Shown here piece by piece: positions 18,903 through 27,528 of a stretch of 64,000 nt of DNA. The stretch comes from Sulfuritalea sp. (GTDB taxonomy: Bacteria; Pseudomonadota; Gammaproteobacteria; Burkholderiales; Rhodocyclaceae), in the NCBI RefSeq assembly GCF_017302275.1, contig NZ_JAFLDR010000012.1:1-64000 (forward strand), read 5' to 3'. The notes beneath the pieces were generated by a model that did no database searches, was not told the origin of the DNA, and worked only from the letters and a program-made list of their open reading frames with translations. The number at the start of each line of letters is the position of its first letter. Positions within the stretch are counted from its first letter, which is position 1. The position numbers and the translations under genes were made by a program.

Positions 18903-20017
18903 ACGAACCGGAAAAGGATGCCCCGATTTATGTGACGCGGCCGCTGCTGCCGCCCCTGGAAGAGTTCCTGCCCTATCTGCGGCAGATCTGGGACAGCAAG
19001 TGGCTGACCAACAACGGACCTTTCCACCACCAGCTGGAACAGGCGCTTGCGGAGTATCTCGGCGTCCGCCATGTGGCCCTGTTCACCAGCGGGACCGTGG
19101 CCCTGATCACGGCGCTGCAGACACTGCGCATCGTCGGCGAAGTCATCACGACGCCCTACACCTTCGTCGCCACGGCGCATTCCTTGCTATGGAACGGCAT
19201 CAAACCGGTGTTCGTCGACATCGATCCGGTCACGCTCAATCTCGATCCGTCCCGCATCGAGGCGGCCATCACGCCCCAGACCACGGCGATCATGCCGGTG
19301 CATTGCTATGGCGAGCCCTGCGACGTCGCGCGCATCGAACATATCGCGGACATCTATGGCCTGAAGGTGATCTATGACGCGGCGCACGCTTTTGGCGTTC
19401 AGCACGAGGGCTCCAGCGTGCTGAACCACGGCGATCTGTCCGTGCTGAGCTTCCATGCGACGAAAGTGTTCAATACCTTCGAGGGCGGCGCCATCGTCTG
19501 CCACGATGCGAAGACCAAGCAGCGCGTGGACCACCTGAAGAACTTCGGCTTCGTCGATGAGGTCACCGTCGTCGCACCCGGCATCAACGGCAAGATGAGC
19601 GAAATCAATGCGGCCTTCGGCCTGCTTCAGCTCAAGGGCATAGACGCGGCGCTGGCAAGGCGCAAAGTCATTGCCGCGCGTTACAGTTCCGCGCTGGCGT
19701 CGACGCCGGGCATCCAATGCGTCCTCAGCGCCGACCGGGCAGGGGCGAACCACGCCTATTTCCCGATCCTGGTGCAAGCGGACTATCCGCTGGGTCGCGA
19801 CGAGCTGTTCGAAAAAATGCGCCGGCGAAACGTGTTTGCGCGACGCTATTTCTATCCGCTGATCACCGACTTTCCAATGTACCGCGGGATGCCCTCGGCG
19901 GCCCACGCCAACCTTCCGGTAGCGAGGAAGGTCGCGGACCAGGTGATCTGCCTGCCCATCCATCCGGAACTGAGCGACGAGCAGGCGGATTTCATCGCGG
20001 GGCTGATCGCGGGGTGA
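18899..20017 (+). CDS. DegT/DnrJ/EryC1-family sugar aminotransferase
   Basis: 372 residues, PLP-dependent transaminase of nucleotide-sugar biosynthesis. The start overlaps the previous stop (ATGA). The PLP lysine is Lys189 (SFHATKVFNTFEGGAI) and the Asp160 that contacts the pyridine nitrogen lies in VIYDAAHAFG. Early residues (VTRPLLPPLEEF, KWLTNNGPF) and the EVITTPYTF block resemble enzymes of the VioA/FdtB group, which aminate a 4-keto or 3-keto dTDP-6-deoxyhexose. The exact keto-sugar cannot be told from sequence alone. With the GNAT and methyltransferase genes downstream it points to an N-acylated, perhaps methylated, amino-deoxy-sugar as the flagellin or surface decoration. Confidence 0.88.
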   Translation: MNEPEKDAPIYVTRPLLPPLEEFLPYLRQIWDSKWLTNNGPFHHQLEQALAEYLGVRHVALFTSGTVALITALQTLRIVGEVITTPYTFVATAHSLLWNGIKPVFVDIDPVTLNLDPSRIEAAITPQTTAIMPVHCYGEPCDVARIEHIADIYGLKVIYDAAHAFGVQHEGSSVLNHGDLSVLSFHATKVFNTFEGGAIVCHDAKTKQRVDHLKNFGFVDEVTVVAPGINGKMSEINAAFGLLQLKGIDAALARRKVIAARYSSALASTPGIQCVLSADRAGANHAYFPILVQADYPLGRDELFEKMRRRNVFARRYFYPLITDFPMYRGMPSAAHANLPVARKVADQVICLPIHPELSDEQADFIAGLIAG

Positions 20018-20023
20018 AGGCCG

Positions 20024-20725
20024 ATGCGCCGCGTAGCGATCATGCAACCCTACTTCATGCCTTACATCGGCTACTTTCAGCTGATCGCGGCAGTCGATCT
20101 GTTCATCGTGTACGACAACGTCAAGTACACCAAGAAAGGCTGGATCAACCGCAATCGCATCCTGTGCGACGGACACGAAGCCTTGATCTCGCTGCCGCTC
20201 AAGGCGGGAGCCGACTCGCTGCATGTCCACGAACGGCAACTCGCGGCAGACTTCGATGCGCGCAAGCTGGTGCGGCAGATTACGGGTGCCTACCGGTCGG
20301 CGCCCGGGTTCGAGGAGACACTGCCACTGGTCGAGCGCATTTGCGGCCACGCGGACAGGAATCTTTTCGGCTTTCTCCATCATTCGATCGTCGCTACTTG
20401 CCGGCATCTGGGCCTCTGTACGGAAGTGGCAGTTTCCTCCGCGTTCGCCATCGACCACGGACTGAAGGCGCAGGACAAGGTCCTCGCCCTGTGTCAGGCG
20501 GCGGGCGCCACCACCTACGTGAATGCCATCGGCGGCACAGAACTGTATTCGCCGGACGCTTTTCGCGATCGCGGCATCGACCTCCGATTCATCAAGTCGC
20601 GACCTTTCGAATATCATCAGTTCGGCAAGGACTTCGTGCCGTGGCTGTCCATACTCGACGTGATGATGTTCAACCCGCGGGATGCCGTGGTAGCTGCGAT
20701 TCGAGGCAATTTTGACTTGGTCTAG
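20024..20725 (+). CDS. WbqC-family protein
   Basis: 233 residues, full length for WbqC-like proteins. Diagnostic segments are VAIMQPYFMPYIGYFQLIAAVDLF, DNVKYTKKGWINRNRI and, near the C-terminus, SILDVMMFNP. Members occur in O-antigen, capsule and flagellin-glycan loci; the biochemical role is not firmly known to me and is probably in modified-sugar formation or transfer. It begins six bases after the aminotransferase stop. Confidence 0.88.
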   Translation: MRRVAIMQPYFMPYIGYFQLIAAVDLFIVYDNVKYTKKGWINRNRILCDGHEALISLPLKAGADSLHVHERQLAADFDARKLVRQITGAYRSAPGFEETLPLVERICGHADRNLFGFLHHSIVATCRHLGLCTEVAVSSAFAIDHGLKAQDKVLALCQAAGATTYVNAIGGTELYSPDAFRDRGIDLRFIKSRPFEYHQFGKDFVPWLSILDVMMFNPRDAVVAAIRGNFDLV

Positions 20726-20789
20726 GCGGTCCACGCCGGCATGCCGGCGGGCTTCGGGAACGGACCATGGGCTGGCTTGAGGACGAGCA

Positions 20790-21512
20790 ATGAGCGAAAA
20801 GGAAATCCGGCACCTGGAGTCGATTACGCCCTTCTACGAGGAAGGCGACCCCATGGACCGGCTGTTGATCGACCGCGAAATGGACATCGCCAGGCGCTTT
20901 TGCGCGACCGAAAACAAGGCCGTGCTAGAAGTCGGTTGCGGCGACGGCTATTCGACGCAGAAGTTGGCGGCGATCTTCCCGGACCTCGAAGTGATCGAGC
21001 CCTCGCAGGGCAATATCGCATTGCTGCGCCAGCGGCTGCCCGCCGTGCCTTGCCACAACGTGCTGTTGGAGGATTTCCGGGCCAGCCGGAAGTTCGATTA
21101 CGTTTTTTTCCTGAATGTCATCGAACACGTCGAAGATCCGGTGGCCGCGCTCCAGCAGTGTGCGGCCCTGCTGCGCGACGAAGGCGCCATCTTCATTTCC
21201 GCGCCCAACTGCATGTCGCTCAACCGGCGTGCCGGGTACCACATGGGTTTGCTGGCCAGTTACGACACGCTGGCGCCGAAGGATCTGCGGGTGGGACATC
21301 GACGCCTGTACACGACGCGCATGCTGGCAGACCACTGCGATCAGGCGGGCCTGCGCGTGATGCAGATGAAAGGCCTTTACCTGAAGCCGCTGTCGGAAAA
21401 GCAGATGATCGAACTGGGGGATGAGGTCGTCAGGGCCTTCCACCTGCTCGGCGAGGATATTCCCGAATACTGTGCCTGCCTGCTGGCGATCGCCGCGAAG
21501 AAGCACTACTGA
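20790..21512 (+). CDS. Class I SAM-dependent methyltransferase
   Basis: 240 residues. Rossmann-type methyltransferase with motif I VLEVGCGDGYS (about residues 44-54), the acidic residue after strand 2 (EVIEPS), motif IV YVFFLNVIEHVEDP and a post-motif ISAPNCMSLNRRAGY. The NVIEHVEDP form is common in O- or N-methyltransferases of glycan loci. It sits between wbqC and the beta-propeller genes. Methyl acceptor unknown; a sugar is likely from context. Confidence 0.85.
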   Translation: MSEKEIRHLESITPFYEEGDPMDRLLIDREMDIARRFCATENKAVLEVGCGDGYSTQKLAAIFPDLEVIEPSQGNIALLRQRLPAVPCHNVLLEDFRASRKFDYVFFLNVIEHVEDPVAALQQCAALLRDEGAIFISAPNCMSLNRRAGYHMGLLASYDTLAPKDLRVGHRRLYTTRMLADHCDQAGLRVMQMKGLYLKPLSEKQMIELGDEVVRAFHLLGEDIPEYCACLLAIAAKKHY

Positions 21513-21531
21513 TTGCACGGCGGCGCACGGC

Positions 21532-22488
21532 GTGACATTCAACTGGGAAAAGCTGGGAAAGGTTTTCGATCCGACCGCGGTGACCGGGCGGCCGTGGCTG
21601 AAGGAGTTCGCCCAGGCGCCGGCGACCCTGGTTATCGACGATTTTGTGCGGGTGTATTTTTCCTGCCGCCCGGCGGCCGACAGTGCGGGCCAGTATGTCA
21701 GCTATTCCGCCTTCGTCGATCTGGACCGGTCGGACCTGACGCGCATCGTCCGCGTGGCCGACGCGCCGATCCTGGGCCTCGGTGAGCGCGGAGCGTTCGA
21801 CGAATTCGGCGTGTACCCGGTGTCGGTGATTCGCGACGGGGATCGGGTGCTGGCCTACTACGGCGGCTGGACCCGCTGCGTATCGATTCCGTTCACGGTG
21901 GCGATCGGCGTCGCCGAAAGCCATGACCAGGGTGTCAGCTTTTCCCGGCTCGGCAAGGGCCCCCTGCTGGCGAGCAATCCGCGCGACCCGTTTGTGCTCA
22001 GCGGGCCCAAGGTCCGCCGCTTCGGCGGGCGCTGGTACCTGTGGTACGTCGCCGGTACCGCCTGGCTTGAAAACGGGGGCAGGCCGGAAGCGGTGTACAA
22101 GATACGGATGGCCACCTCGACCGACGGCCTGAACTGGTCACGAACGGGAAAGGACCTTCTGGAAAGCCGGCTGGAAGCCGACGAATGCCAGGCAAGTCCG
22201 GATGTCTTCTTCCACGCGGGACGCTACCACATGCTGTTCTGCTTCAAGCACAGCCTCGATTTCAGGAACAACGACCGCGGCTACCGGATCGGACATGCGG
22301 TGTCCGACGACCTGCTGCACTGGCAGCGGGACGACACGCAAGCCGGGCTCGATATTTCGGCGTCGGGCTGGGATGACCAATCGGTCGCCTATCCCCATGT
22401 CCTCGCGCTGGACGGCAGCACCTACCTGTTCTACCTCGGCAACCAAGTCGGCCGATACGGTTTCGGCCTTGCTCGACTGCAGGCATAG
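21532..22488 (+). CDS. Five-bladed beta-propeller, GH43-like protein (paralogue 1)
   Basis: 318 residues from a GTG at 21532 that makes the N-terminus (FNWEKLGKVFDP) line up with that of the next gene. Repeating blade signatures (FVRVYFSCR, YYGGWTR, RWYLWYVAGTAWL, MATSTDGLNWSRTG, YHMLFCFKH, LLHWQRDD) are those of the GH43/GH32-type five-bladed propeller. No signal peptide, so it acts in the cytosol. It is usually impossible to tell active hydrolases from non-hydrolytic sugar-binding or transferase relatives on motifs alone. Similar propeller proteins are found in glycan loci. Confidence 0.7.
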   Translation: MTFNWEKLGKVFDPTAVTGRPWLKEFAQAPATLVIDDFVRVYFSCRPAADSAGQYVSYSAFVDLDRSDLTRIVRVADAPILGLGERGAFDEFGVYPVSVIRDGDRVLAYYGGWTRCVSIPFTVAIGVAESHDQGVSFSRLGKGPLLASNPRDPFVLSGPKVRRFGGRWYLWYVAGTAWLENGGRPEAVYKIRMATSTDGLNWSRTGKDLLESRLEADECQASPDVFFHAGRYHMLFCFKHSLDFRNNDRGYRIGHAVSDDLLHWQRDDTQAGLDISASGWDDQSVAYPHVLALDGSTYLFYLGNQVGRYGFGLARLQA

Positions 22489-22503
22489 GGGGACGGCTTG
22501 CCG

Positions 22504-23463
22504 ATGAAATGGCGTCGCCTTGGCCGCATATTCGATCCTGAATCGTTACCCCTGATCGAAGGGCAGTGCGGTTATGCGCAGTCGCCACAGGCGCTGGTCT
22601 GCGACGGTTTCGTGCGCATCTACTTTTCGACGCGGGTCCGCGATCACCACGGCATGTTCGTATCCCACGTCGCCTATGTCGATTTCGATCCGGGCCTGAG
22701 CCGGGTCGTCGACCACTCGCGCGGCCCCGTGATCCGCCTCGGGCCGCTGGGCAGCTTCGACGAGCACGGAATCTTTCCCATGAACGTGTTGCGCGTGGGC
22801 GACGAGATCCATGCCTTCACCACCGGATGGAGCCGGCGGCGCTCGGTCGCAGTTGATGCCGCGATCGGCTGGGCGCGCAGCCACGATGGCGGCCGCAGCT
22901 TCGAGAAGTTCGGCGCAGGCCCGATCCTTGCCGCGTCGCTCGAGCAACCCTTCCTTGTCGGTGACGCCTTCGTTGCCCATTTCGACGACCGGTTCCACAT
23001 GTGGTACATCCATGGCACGAAGTGGATACAGGCCTCGCCCGGCGACCAACCGGAGCGGGTGTACAAGATCGCGCACGCCAGTTCCGTGGACTGCATCGAC
23101 TGGACGCGGTCGGGCCAGGCACTGGTCACCGACCGCCTCGGACCTGACGAATGCCAGGCCCTGCCTACAGTTGTGCGCCTTGGCGACCGTTATCACATGT
23201 GGTTCTGCTACCGGCACGCGACGGATTTCCGGAACAACCCGGCGCGCGGCTACCGTATCGGCCACGCGTCGTCGGCTGACATGGTGTCGTGGCGGCGAGA
23301 TGACGACGAGGGCGGATTGGCGGCATCGCCGGACGGCTGGGATTCGGAAATGCTTTGCTATCCTCATGTCTTCCACCATGCGGGACGGCTGTACATGCTT
23401 TACAACGGTAACGAGTTCGGACGCTGTGGTTTCGGCCTGGCGGTTCTCGAAGGCGAGGCTTGA
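22504..23463 (+). CDS. Five-bladed beta-propeller, GH43-like protein (paralogue 2)
   Basis: 319 residues from the ATG at 22504 (a TTG two codons earlier is also open, after a GGGGGA stretch). It is a clear paralogue of the preceding gene: both carry a RLGRIFDP/KLGKVFDP start, the DECQA motif, HMWFCYRHATDFRNN/HMLFCFKHSLDFRNN, a YRIGHA(S/V)S segment and a GFGLA ending. The pair is adjacent, consistent with tandem duplication. Cytosolic by absence of a signal peptide. Catalytic status unknown. Confidence 0.7.
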   Translation: MKWRRLGRIFDPESLPLIEGQCGYAQSPQALVCDGFVRIYFSTRVRDHHGMFVSHVAYVDFDPGLSRVVDHSRGPVIRLGPLGSFDEHGIFPMNVLRVGDEIHAFTTGWSRRRSVAVDAAIGWARSHDGGRSFEKFGAGPILAASLEQPFLVGDAFVAHFDDRFHMWYIHGTKWIQASPGDQPERVYKIAHASSVDCIDWTRSGQALVTDRLGPDECQALPTVVRLGDRYHMWFCYRHATDFRNNPARGYRIGHASSADMVSWRRDDDEGGLAASPDGWDSEMLCYPHVFHHAGRLYMLYNGNEFGRCGFGLAVLEGEA

Positions 23464-23524
23464 TGCAAATGTCGGCGCCGGCGATACGGCAAGGCATGAC
23501 ACTGGTCAAGATCGGAGGAGTGAA

Positions 23525-24082
23525 ATGAACATCAAGGGCAAAAGCCTGATCCTGCGGGCGATCGAGGAAAGCGACCTGGTCACCCTGCACCGCTGGGCGA
23601 ATGACAGCGAGACCCAGGATGTGATCGGCAACGTGCATTTCCCGAGCTCGATGGACTTCCACCGGACCTGGTTCCAGAACCTGAAGAGCGACCCGCTCAA
23701 CCAGCGCCTGGCGATCGATGCGCCAAAGTTGGGGATCATCGGCATCACCAGCATCATCAACATCGACTGGCGCAACAACCATGCCTGGCACGGCGTGATG
23801 CTGGGCGACGCCGACATCCGCGGCAAGGGTTACGGCGCCGAAGCGGTGATGACCACCATGCGCTATGCCTTCGAGGAAATGCACCTCGAGCGCCTCGACG
23901 GTTCGATCATCGAGTACAACGAGGGTTCCTACGGCTTCTACTGCGGCAAGCTGGGCTGGAAAGAGGAGGGCCGACAGCGAGGCTGGTACTACCGCAAGGG
24001 ACGCTATTGGGACCGGATCATGGTAGGCATCACGCGCAAGGACTATTTCGAGCTGGTCGAGCAGACTCGTTACTGGGATTAG
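23525..24082 (+). CDS. GNAT-family N-acetyltransferase
   Basis: 185 residues. A strong GGAGGAG site directly precedes the ATG at 23525. The fold signatures of RimJ/RimL-type GNAT enzymes are visible: LILRAIEESDLVTLHRWAND at the start, the acetyl-CoA loop DIRGKGYGAEAV (about 98-109), and YNEGSYGFYCGKLGWKEEGRQR near the end. In nucleotide-sugar loci such enzymes acetylate the amino group installed by a DegT-type aminotransferase, and one is present at 18899-20017. That pairing is inference. Confidence 0.88.
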   Translation: MNIKGKSLILRAIEESDLVTLHRWANDSETQDVIGNVHFPSSMDFHRTWFQNLKSDPLNQRLAIDAPKLGIIGITSIINIDWRNNHAWHGVMLGDADIRGKGYGAEAVMTTMRYAFEEMHLERLDGSIIEYNEGSYGFYCGKLGWKEEGRQRGWYYRKGRYWDRIMVGITRKDYFELVEQTRYWD

Positions 24083-24144
24083 TTCGTGCCGACGTCAGCC
24101 CCATCCTTGTCATTGCCGCGCGCTTTTCCTTGCGCCGGACGCAA

Positions 24145-24894
24145 ATGAGTATCGAGCACGGCCTGCCGGATTCTGCGGCCGCCGACACAGCGGGCGGCAG
24201 CTATGCCTATGGCTTTGACCTCGACGTGATGCATCCCTACATGATCCGTGCCTTCGAGGACTTTTTCCGGCCCGGAAACCTGCTTGAACTGGGCTGCCAC
24301 GAGGGCGCGTTCACGCGGAGGCTGCGGCCACTGTTCGACCACATTACCTGCGTCGAGGCATCGGCCGAGTCGCTGGTCAAGGCGCGGGCGGCACTCGGCG
24401 ATGGCGTCGAACTGCTGCATTCGACGTTCGAGCAAGTGACGCTGCCGGCGCTCTACGACAACATCCTGATGACCCATGTCCTGGAACATGTCACCGATCC
24501 GGTCGCGGTCCTGCGCCGCGTCAATGCGGAATGGCTGGCTCCCGGCGGACGATTCTTCCTGGCGTGTCCGAACGCGAACGCGGCCTCGCGCCAGATCGCG
24601 GTCAGGATGGGGCTGATCGCGCACAACTCGGCGGTCACCGACGCAGAGCGGCAACACGGCCACCATCGCACCTACTCGCTCGGCACGCTGGAGCAGGATG
24701 CGGTCGCCGCCGGACTCAATGTGGTGCACCGCTCGGGGATTTTCTTCAAAGCCCTGGCGAACTTCCAGTGGGACCGGTTGTTGCGCACCGACATCATCTC
24801 GCGCGAGTATCTCGACGGCTGCTATGCGCTGGGCCTCGACCATCCGGACCTTTGCGCCAGCATCTTCCTGGTCTGCGAGCGCGGAGATGCCTGA
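24145..24894 (+). CDS. Class I SAM-dependent methyltransferase
   Basis: 249 residues. Motif I LLELGCHEGAFTRRL (about 46-60), acidic residue in CVEASAES, and motif IV LMTHVLEHVTDP. A long C-terminal helical part follows (SREYLDGCYALGLDHPDLCASIFLVCE). The ATG at 24145 is chosen because homology-like sequence begins just after it (YGFDLDVMHPYM); the ribosome site is weak. It is similar in plan to the methyltransferase at 20790-21512 but not a close copy. The stop codon lies after the start of the next gene, so translation is probably coupled. Confidence 0.82.
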   Translation: MSIEHGLPDSAAADTAGGSYAYGFDLDVMHPYMIRAFEDFFRPGNLLELGCHEGAFTRRLRPLFDHITCVEASAESLVKARAALGDGVELLHSTFEQVTLPALYDNILMTHVLEHVTDPVAVLRRVNAEWLAPGGRFFLACPNANAASRQIAVRMGLIAHNSAVTDAERQHGHHRTYSLGTLEQDAVAAGLNVVHRSGIFFKALANFQWDRLLRTDIISREYLDGCYALGLDHPDLCASIFLVCERGDA

Positions 24895-25990
24895 CGTGGA
24901 AAGGGATACCGGTGGCAAACCCGTGCTGATCTTTCCCGGTGGCATGCCACGCTCGCTCGACTACCTGCGGAAATGCCGCAGCGAGGGCGTAGCGGCGATA
25001 GGCGCGTCGTCGCTCGATTACGATGTCGCCAGCACGCAGTATCCGAACTGGATACAACTGCCCTATGTCAATCACCCGGAGTTCGACGCGGCGCTGGCCA
25101 AGGCAATACGGGAGCTTGGCGTCGGGGGCATCTATTCGCCGAATCCGGTGGTATGGAATCACCTCCACGCCGTCCTCGATACCCTGGCGCCGGGCGTCCG
25201 CCTGGTCAACGATTCGCCGATCGACGATGCGCTGGCCGGTTTCCGCGCCGCGCGAGCGAGGGCACGCGAACTGCTCGACCACCCGCTGCCGGTAACTGTT
25301 GACCGGCCAGGCAAGCCCGCCGTGGACGAAGTCGAACTGGCCGCGATGTTTCGCCACGCCGAGGTCATTCCCGGAATGTGCGACCGCGAGAAGTCCTGCG
25401 CACTGCACGAGATCGCGCGCCATTGCGTCGCCGGCGACCTGGTTGAAATCGGCAGTTGGTGGGGCAAGTCGGCATTCCTTCTGGCGCGGCTGGCCAGGCT
25501 CTACGACATCGGCAATCTGCTCTGCGTCGATCCATGGTCGAACGAGCACCTGGTGCAGGACGACGCGACCGGCATCGTCGACAGTGGTTCGGCGATGGTC
25601 GATGCCGGCGAGGCGCTGGCCGTGTTCGAGATGAATCTGTTGCCCTACAGCGCAAACCACGTGAACTATCTGCGCCTGCCGTCGACTGATGGCGCGACGT
25701 ATTATCGGAGCCGGCGGTGCGTGACGACGCCACGTTTCGGCAGCGTGGCCTACGAAGGCCGCATCGCGTTGCTGCACATCGACGGCAACCACGCGCAAGC
25801 GGCGGTCAATGCCGATGTCGCGGCCTGGAGCGGGCTGGTGGCGAGGGGTGGCTGGATCGTACTCGACGACTATATGTGGCCCTTTGGCGATGGACCGCGC
25901 AGGGCAGGGGATGCTTTCCTCGCCGAGCGCGGGAGCGAAGTCGAAACGGCATTCACCATGGGCGGCGCCCTGTTCATCCGGATGGCTTGA
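24887..25990 (+). CDS. Pre-ATP-grasp-like domain fused to a methyltransferase domain
   Basis: 367 residues; the start overlaps the end of the previous gene. Residues about 8-115 (PVLIFPGGMPRSLDYLRKCR, VAAIGASSLDYD, FDAALAKAIRELGVGGIYSPNP) look like the Rossmann-like N-terminal domain that normally precedes an ATP-grasp domain, but no ATP-grasp catalytic part follows. Instead residues about 170-360 form a class I methyltransferase of the Methyltransf_24 kind (GDLVEIGSWWGKSAFLLAR, LLCVDPWS, LLHIDGNH, WIVLDDYMWPFG). The combination is unusual. It could be a sugar or amino-sugar methyltransferase with a substrate-recognition domain; this is inference. It closes the glycan island. Confidence 0.65.
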   Translation: MPDVERDTGGKPVLIFPGGMPRSLDYLRKCRSEGVAAIGASSLDYDVASTQYPNWIQLPYVNHPEFDAALAKAIRELGVGGIYSPNPVVWNHLHAVLDTLAPGVRLVNDSPIDDALAGFRAARARARELLDHPLPVTVDRPGKPAVDEVELAAMFRHAEVIPGMCDREKSCALHEIARHCVAGDLVEIGSWWGKSAFLLARLARLYDIGNLLCVDPWSNEHLVQDDATGIVDSGSAMVDAGEALAVFEMNLLPYSANHVNYLRLPSTDGATYYRSRRCVTTPRFGSVAYEGRIALLHIDGNHAQAAVNADVAAWSGLVARGGWIVLDDYMWPFGDGPRRAGDAFLAERGSEVETAFTMGGALFIRMA

Positions 25991-26097
25991 TTGCGGCGGC
26001 TCGGCATGGGGGCACGGTAAGCGGCAAGATGCGGCGAAACGCCGCGCTGCGGCATTTCGCTGAAGTGCTGCATAGGCCAGGCAGTCTGGCCTGAGGC

Positions 26098-26496
26098 TCA
26101 GGCTTTCTGCTTGAGCAGAAAGCCCTGTTGGAACTCCCCGATCGAGCGCGAGATCGCAAGGGTCTCGTCGGACGGTATCTGTCGAATCAGTTCCCCGGTC
26201 TCGGTATCGGTCAGTCGGACGACAAGCCGGTGGGTGTCGTCATCCATGCTGAACTCCAGATTCCGGTTGGACTGCCGCATCACCTTGTTGATCTCCCGGA
26301 CGGCTTCCTTCAGTTGCTCGGGCGTTGGTGGGCGTGCCACTTCCACGACGGTGGCAGTTTGCGAGGATTCGACGGCAGCGGGGGCGCGCACTGGTCGCGT
26401 GCCACCCGCGGCGGGTATTCCCCTCGCTCCCTCATCCCTGGCGCGCGTGCCGACCTGGGGATCCAGGTTCGGCCCGTTGGCAGGCGAGATGGTCAT
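26098..26496 (-). CDS. flaG: Flagellar protein FlaG
   Basis: 132 residues from the ATG at 26496 with an AAGGAG site 7 bases upstream. A disordered Pro/Ala-rich N-terminal third is followed by the compact FlaG domain (about 60-130): LKEAVREINKVM, LEFSMDDDTHRLVVRLTDTE and LIRQIPSDE. FlaG affects filament length and lies with fliC and fliD in many polar flagella. Here it lies downstream of fliC on the same strand, 193 bases after its stop. Confidence 0.9.
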   Translation of the reverse strand: MTISPANGPNLDPQVGTRARDEGARGIPAAGGTRPVRAPAAVESSQTATVVEVARPPTPEQLKEAVREINKVMRQSNRNLEFSMDDDTHRLVVRLTDTETGELIRQIPSDETLAISRSIGEFQQGFLLKQKA

Positions 26497-26611
26497 GATG
26501 AATCTCCTTCGCACCGTTTGCCGGCTCCAGAGCAATTCCAGCCGGGAGCCGCGTTGTTTCCATTAGTACTGATCAGTCACCTACTTAGCTGCTTTTCCGC
26601 TTGGCCGAAAT

Positions 26612-26641
26612 CCGGGGTAGCGGTTGCCATCCACTCCCCGG
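26612..26641 (-). terminator. Weak hairpin downstream of fliC
   Basis: A 6-base inverted repeat (CCGGGG at 26612-26617 with CCCCGG at 26636-26641) lies about 50 bases after the fliC stop. The loop is long and there is no clear T run, so it could attenuate rather than end transcription into flaG. Confidence 0.25.
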
Positions 26642-26689
26642 AGTTCACGGAATCGTCACCAATCCCTATGACTGACCACCGTTCCGTTA

Positions 26690-27406
26690 TTAGCGCAGCA
26701 AGCTGAGCACGCTGTTCGGAATCTGGTTGGCTTGCGCCAGCATGGCCGTACCCGCCTGTTGCAGGATCTGGTTGCGGATCATGTTGGTGGTTTCGACGGC
26801 GTAGTCGGTGTCCATCACCCGGCTGTAGGCAGCCGCGGTATTCACCGACTGCACGCCGAGGTTGGCGACGGCGGACGAGAAGGTGGCCATGTCGGCGCCG
26901 TAGGTGGCGCGGGCGGTGGTGACGGCGGTGATCGCGGCGTCGATCTGGGTGATGGCCAAGCCGGCGGCGATGGTGGCCTTGGTGCCGGCACCGGTGAAGG
27001 TGCCGCCGTTGGAATTCACCACGACCGTGCCGGTGTTGCCTGCCAGGGCCAGGATGCGGGTGTTTTCCGCGACCAGCGCCGTTGCCTCGGAACCGGCGGC
27101 GGTGCCGCCGAGCTGCACGGCGATTTCACGCTGGCGCTGCAGGTTCTCGAGGACTTGCTGGTGGTAACCGTCGTTGATCTGGGCGGTCGAGATGCCGTCG
27201 TTGGCGTTGCGCATGGCCTGGTTGGCGCCGCGCACCTGGCTGTCGTAGCCGGCGGCGGTGACCATGCCGGTGGGGTCGTCCTTGGCGCTGTTGATGCGCA
27301 GGCCGGAGGACAGGCGTTGCATGGCGGTTTGCAGGCCACTGGCGGACTTGTTCAGGGCCTGTTGGCCGAACAGCGAGGCAACGTTGGTGTTGATTACTTG
27401 TGCCAT
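26690..27406 (-). CDS. fliC: Flagellin, short form
   Basis: 238 residues, far shorter than most flagellins (400-500). The conserved N-terminal D0/D1 part (about 1-110; INTNVASLFGQQALNKSASGL, SSGLRINSAKDDPTGM, ANDGISTAQ) and C-terminal D1/D0 part (about 165-238; MATFSSAVANLGVQ, MIRNQILQQAGTAMLAQANQIPNSVLSLLR) are intact. The variable outer D2/D3 domains are almost absent, only about 50 residues lying between. An AAGGAG site precedes the ATG, and a sigma-28 promoter lies at 27502-27528. Several Ser/Thr residues in the central part could accept glycans from the nearby island. Confidence 0.93.
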   Translation of the reverse strand: MAQVINTNVASLFGQQALNKSASGLQTAMQRLSSGLRINSAKDDPTGMVTAAGYDSQVRGANQAMRNANDGISTAQINDGYHQQVLENLQRQREIAVQLGGTAAGSEATALVAENTRILALAGNTGTVVVNSNGGTFTGAGTKATIAAGLAITQIDAAITAVTTARATYGADMATFSSAVANLGVQSVNTAAAYSRVMDTDYAVETTNMIRNQILQQAGTAMLAQANQIPNSVLSLLR

Positions 27407-27501
27407 GGTGGTTCTCCTTAGCTGGTTTCATCGACGGCTTGGTTGCCATCCGCTTCGGTTTGCCCCGCTTTGGTGAGGCTTGGTAACCGCAGTTGGAAGC
27501 C

Positions 27502-27528
27502 TTAACGGGCGATCGCAGGAAAACTTTA
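27502..27528 (-). promoter_or_regulatory. Sigma-28 (FliA) promoter of fliC
   Basis: On the minus strand TAAAGTTT (27521-27528), an 11-base spacer, then CCCGTTAA (27502-27509). The -35 equals the FliA consensus and the -10 matches 6 of 8 positions of GCCGATAA. It gives a leader of about 90 bases to the fliC start. The gene for FliA itself is at 38978-39742. Confidence 0.85.
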
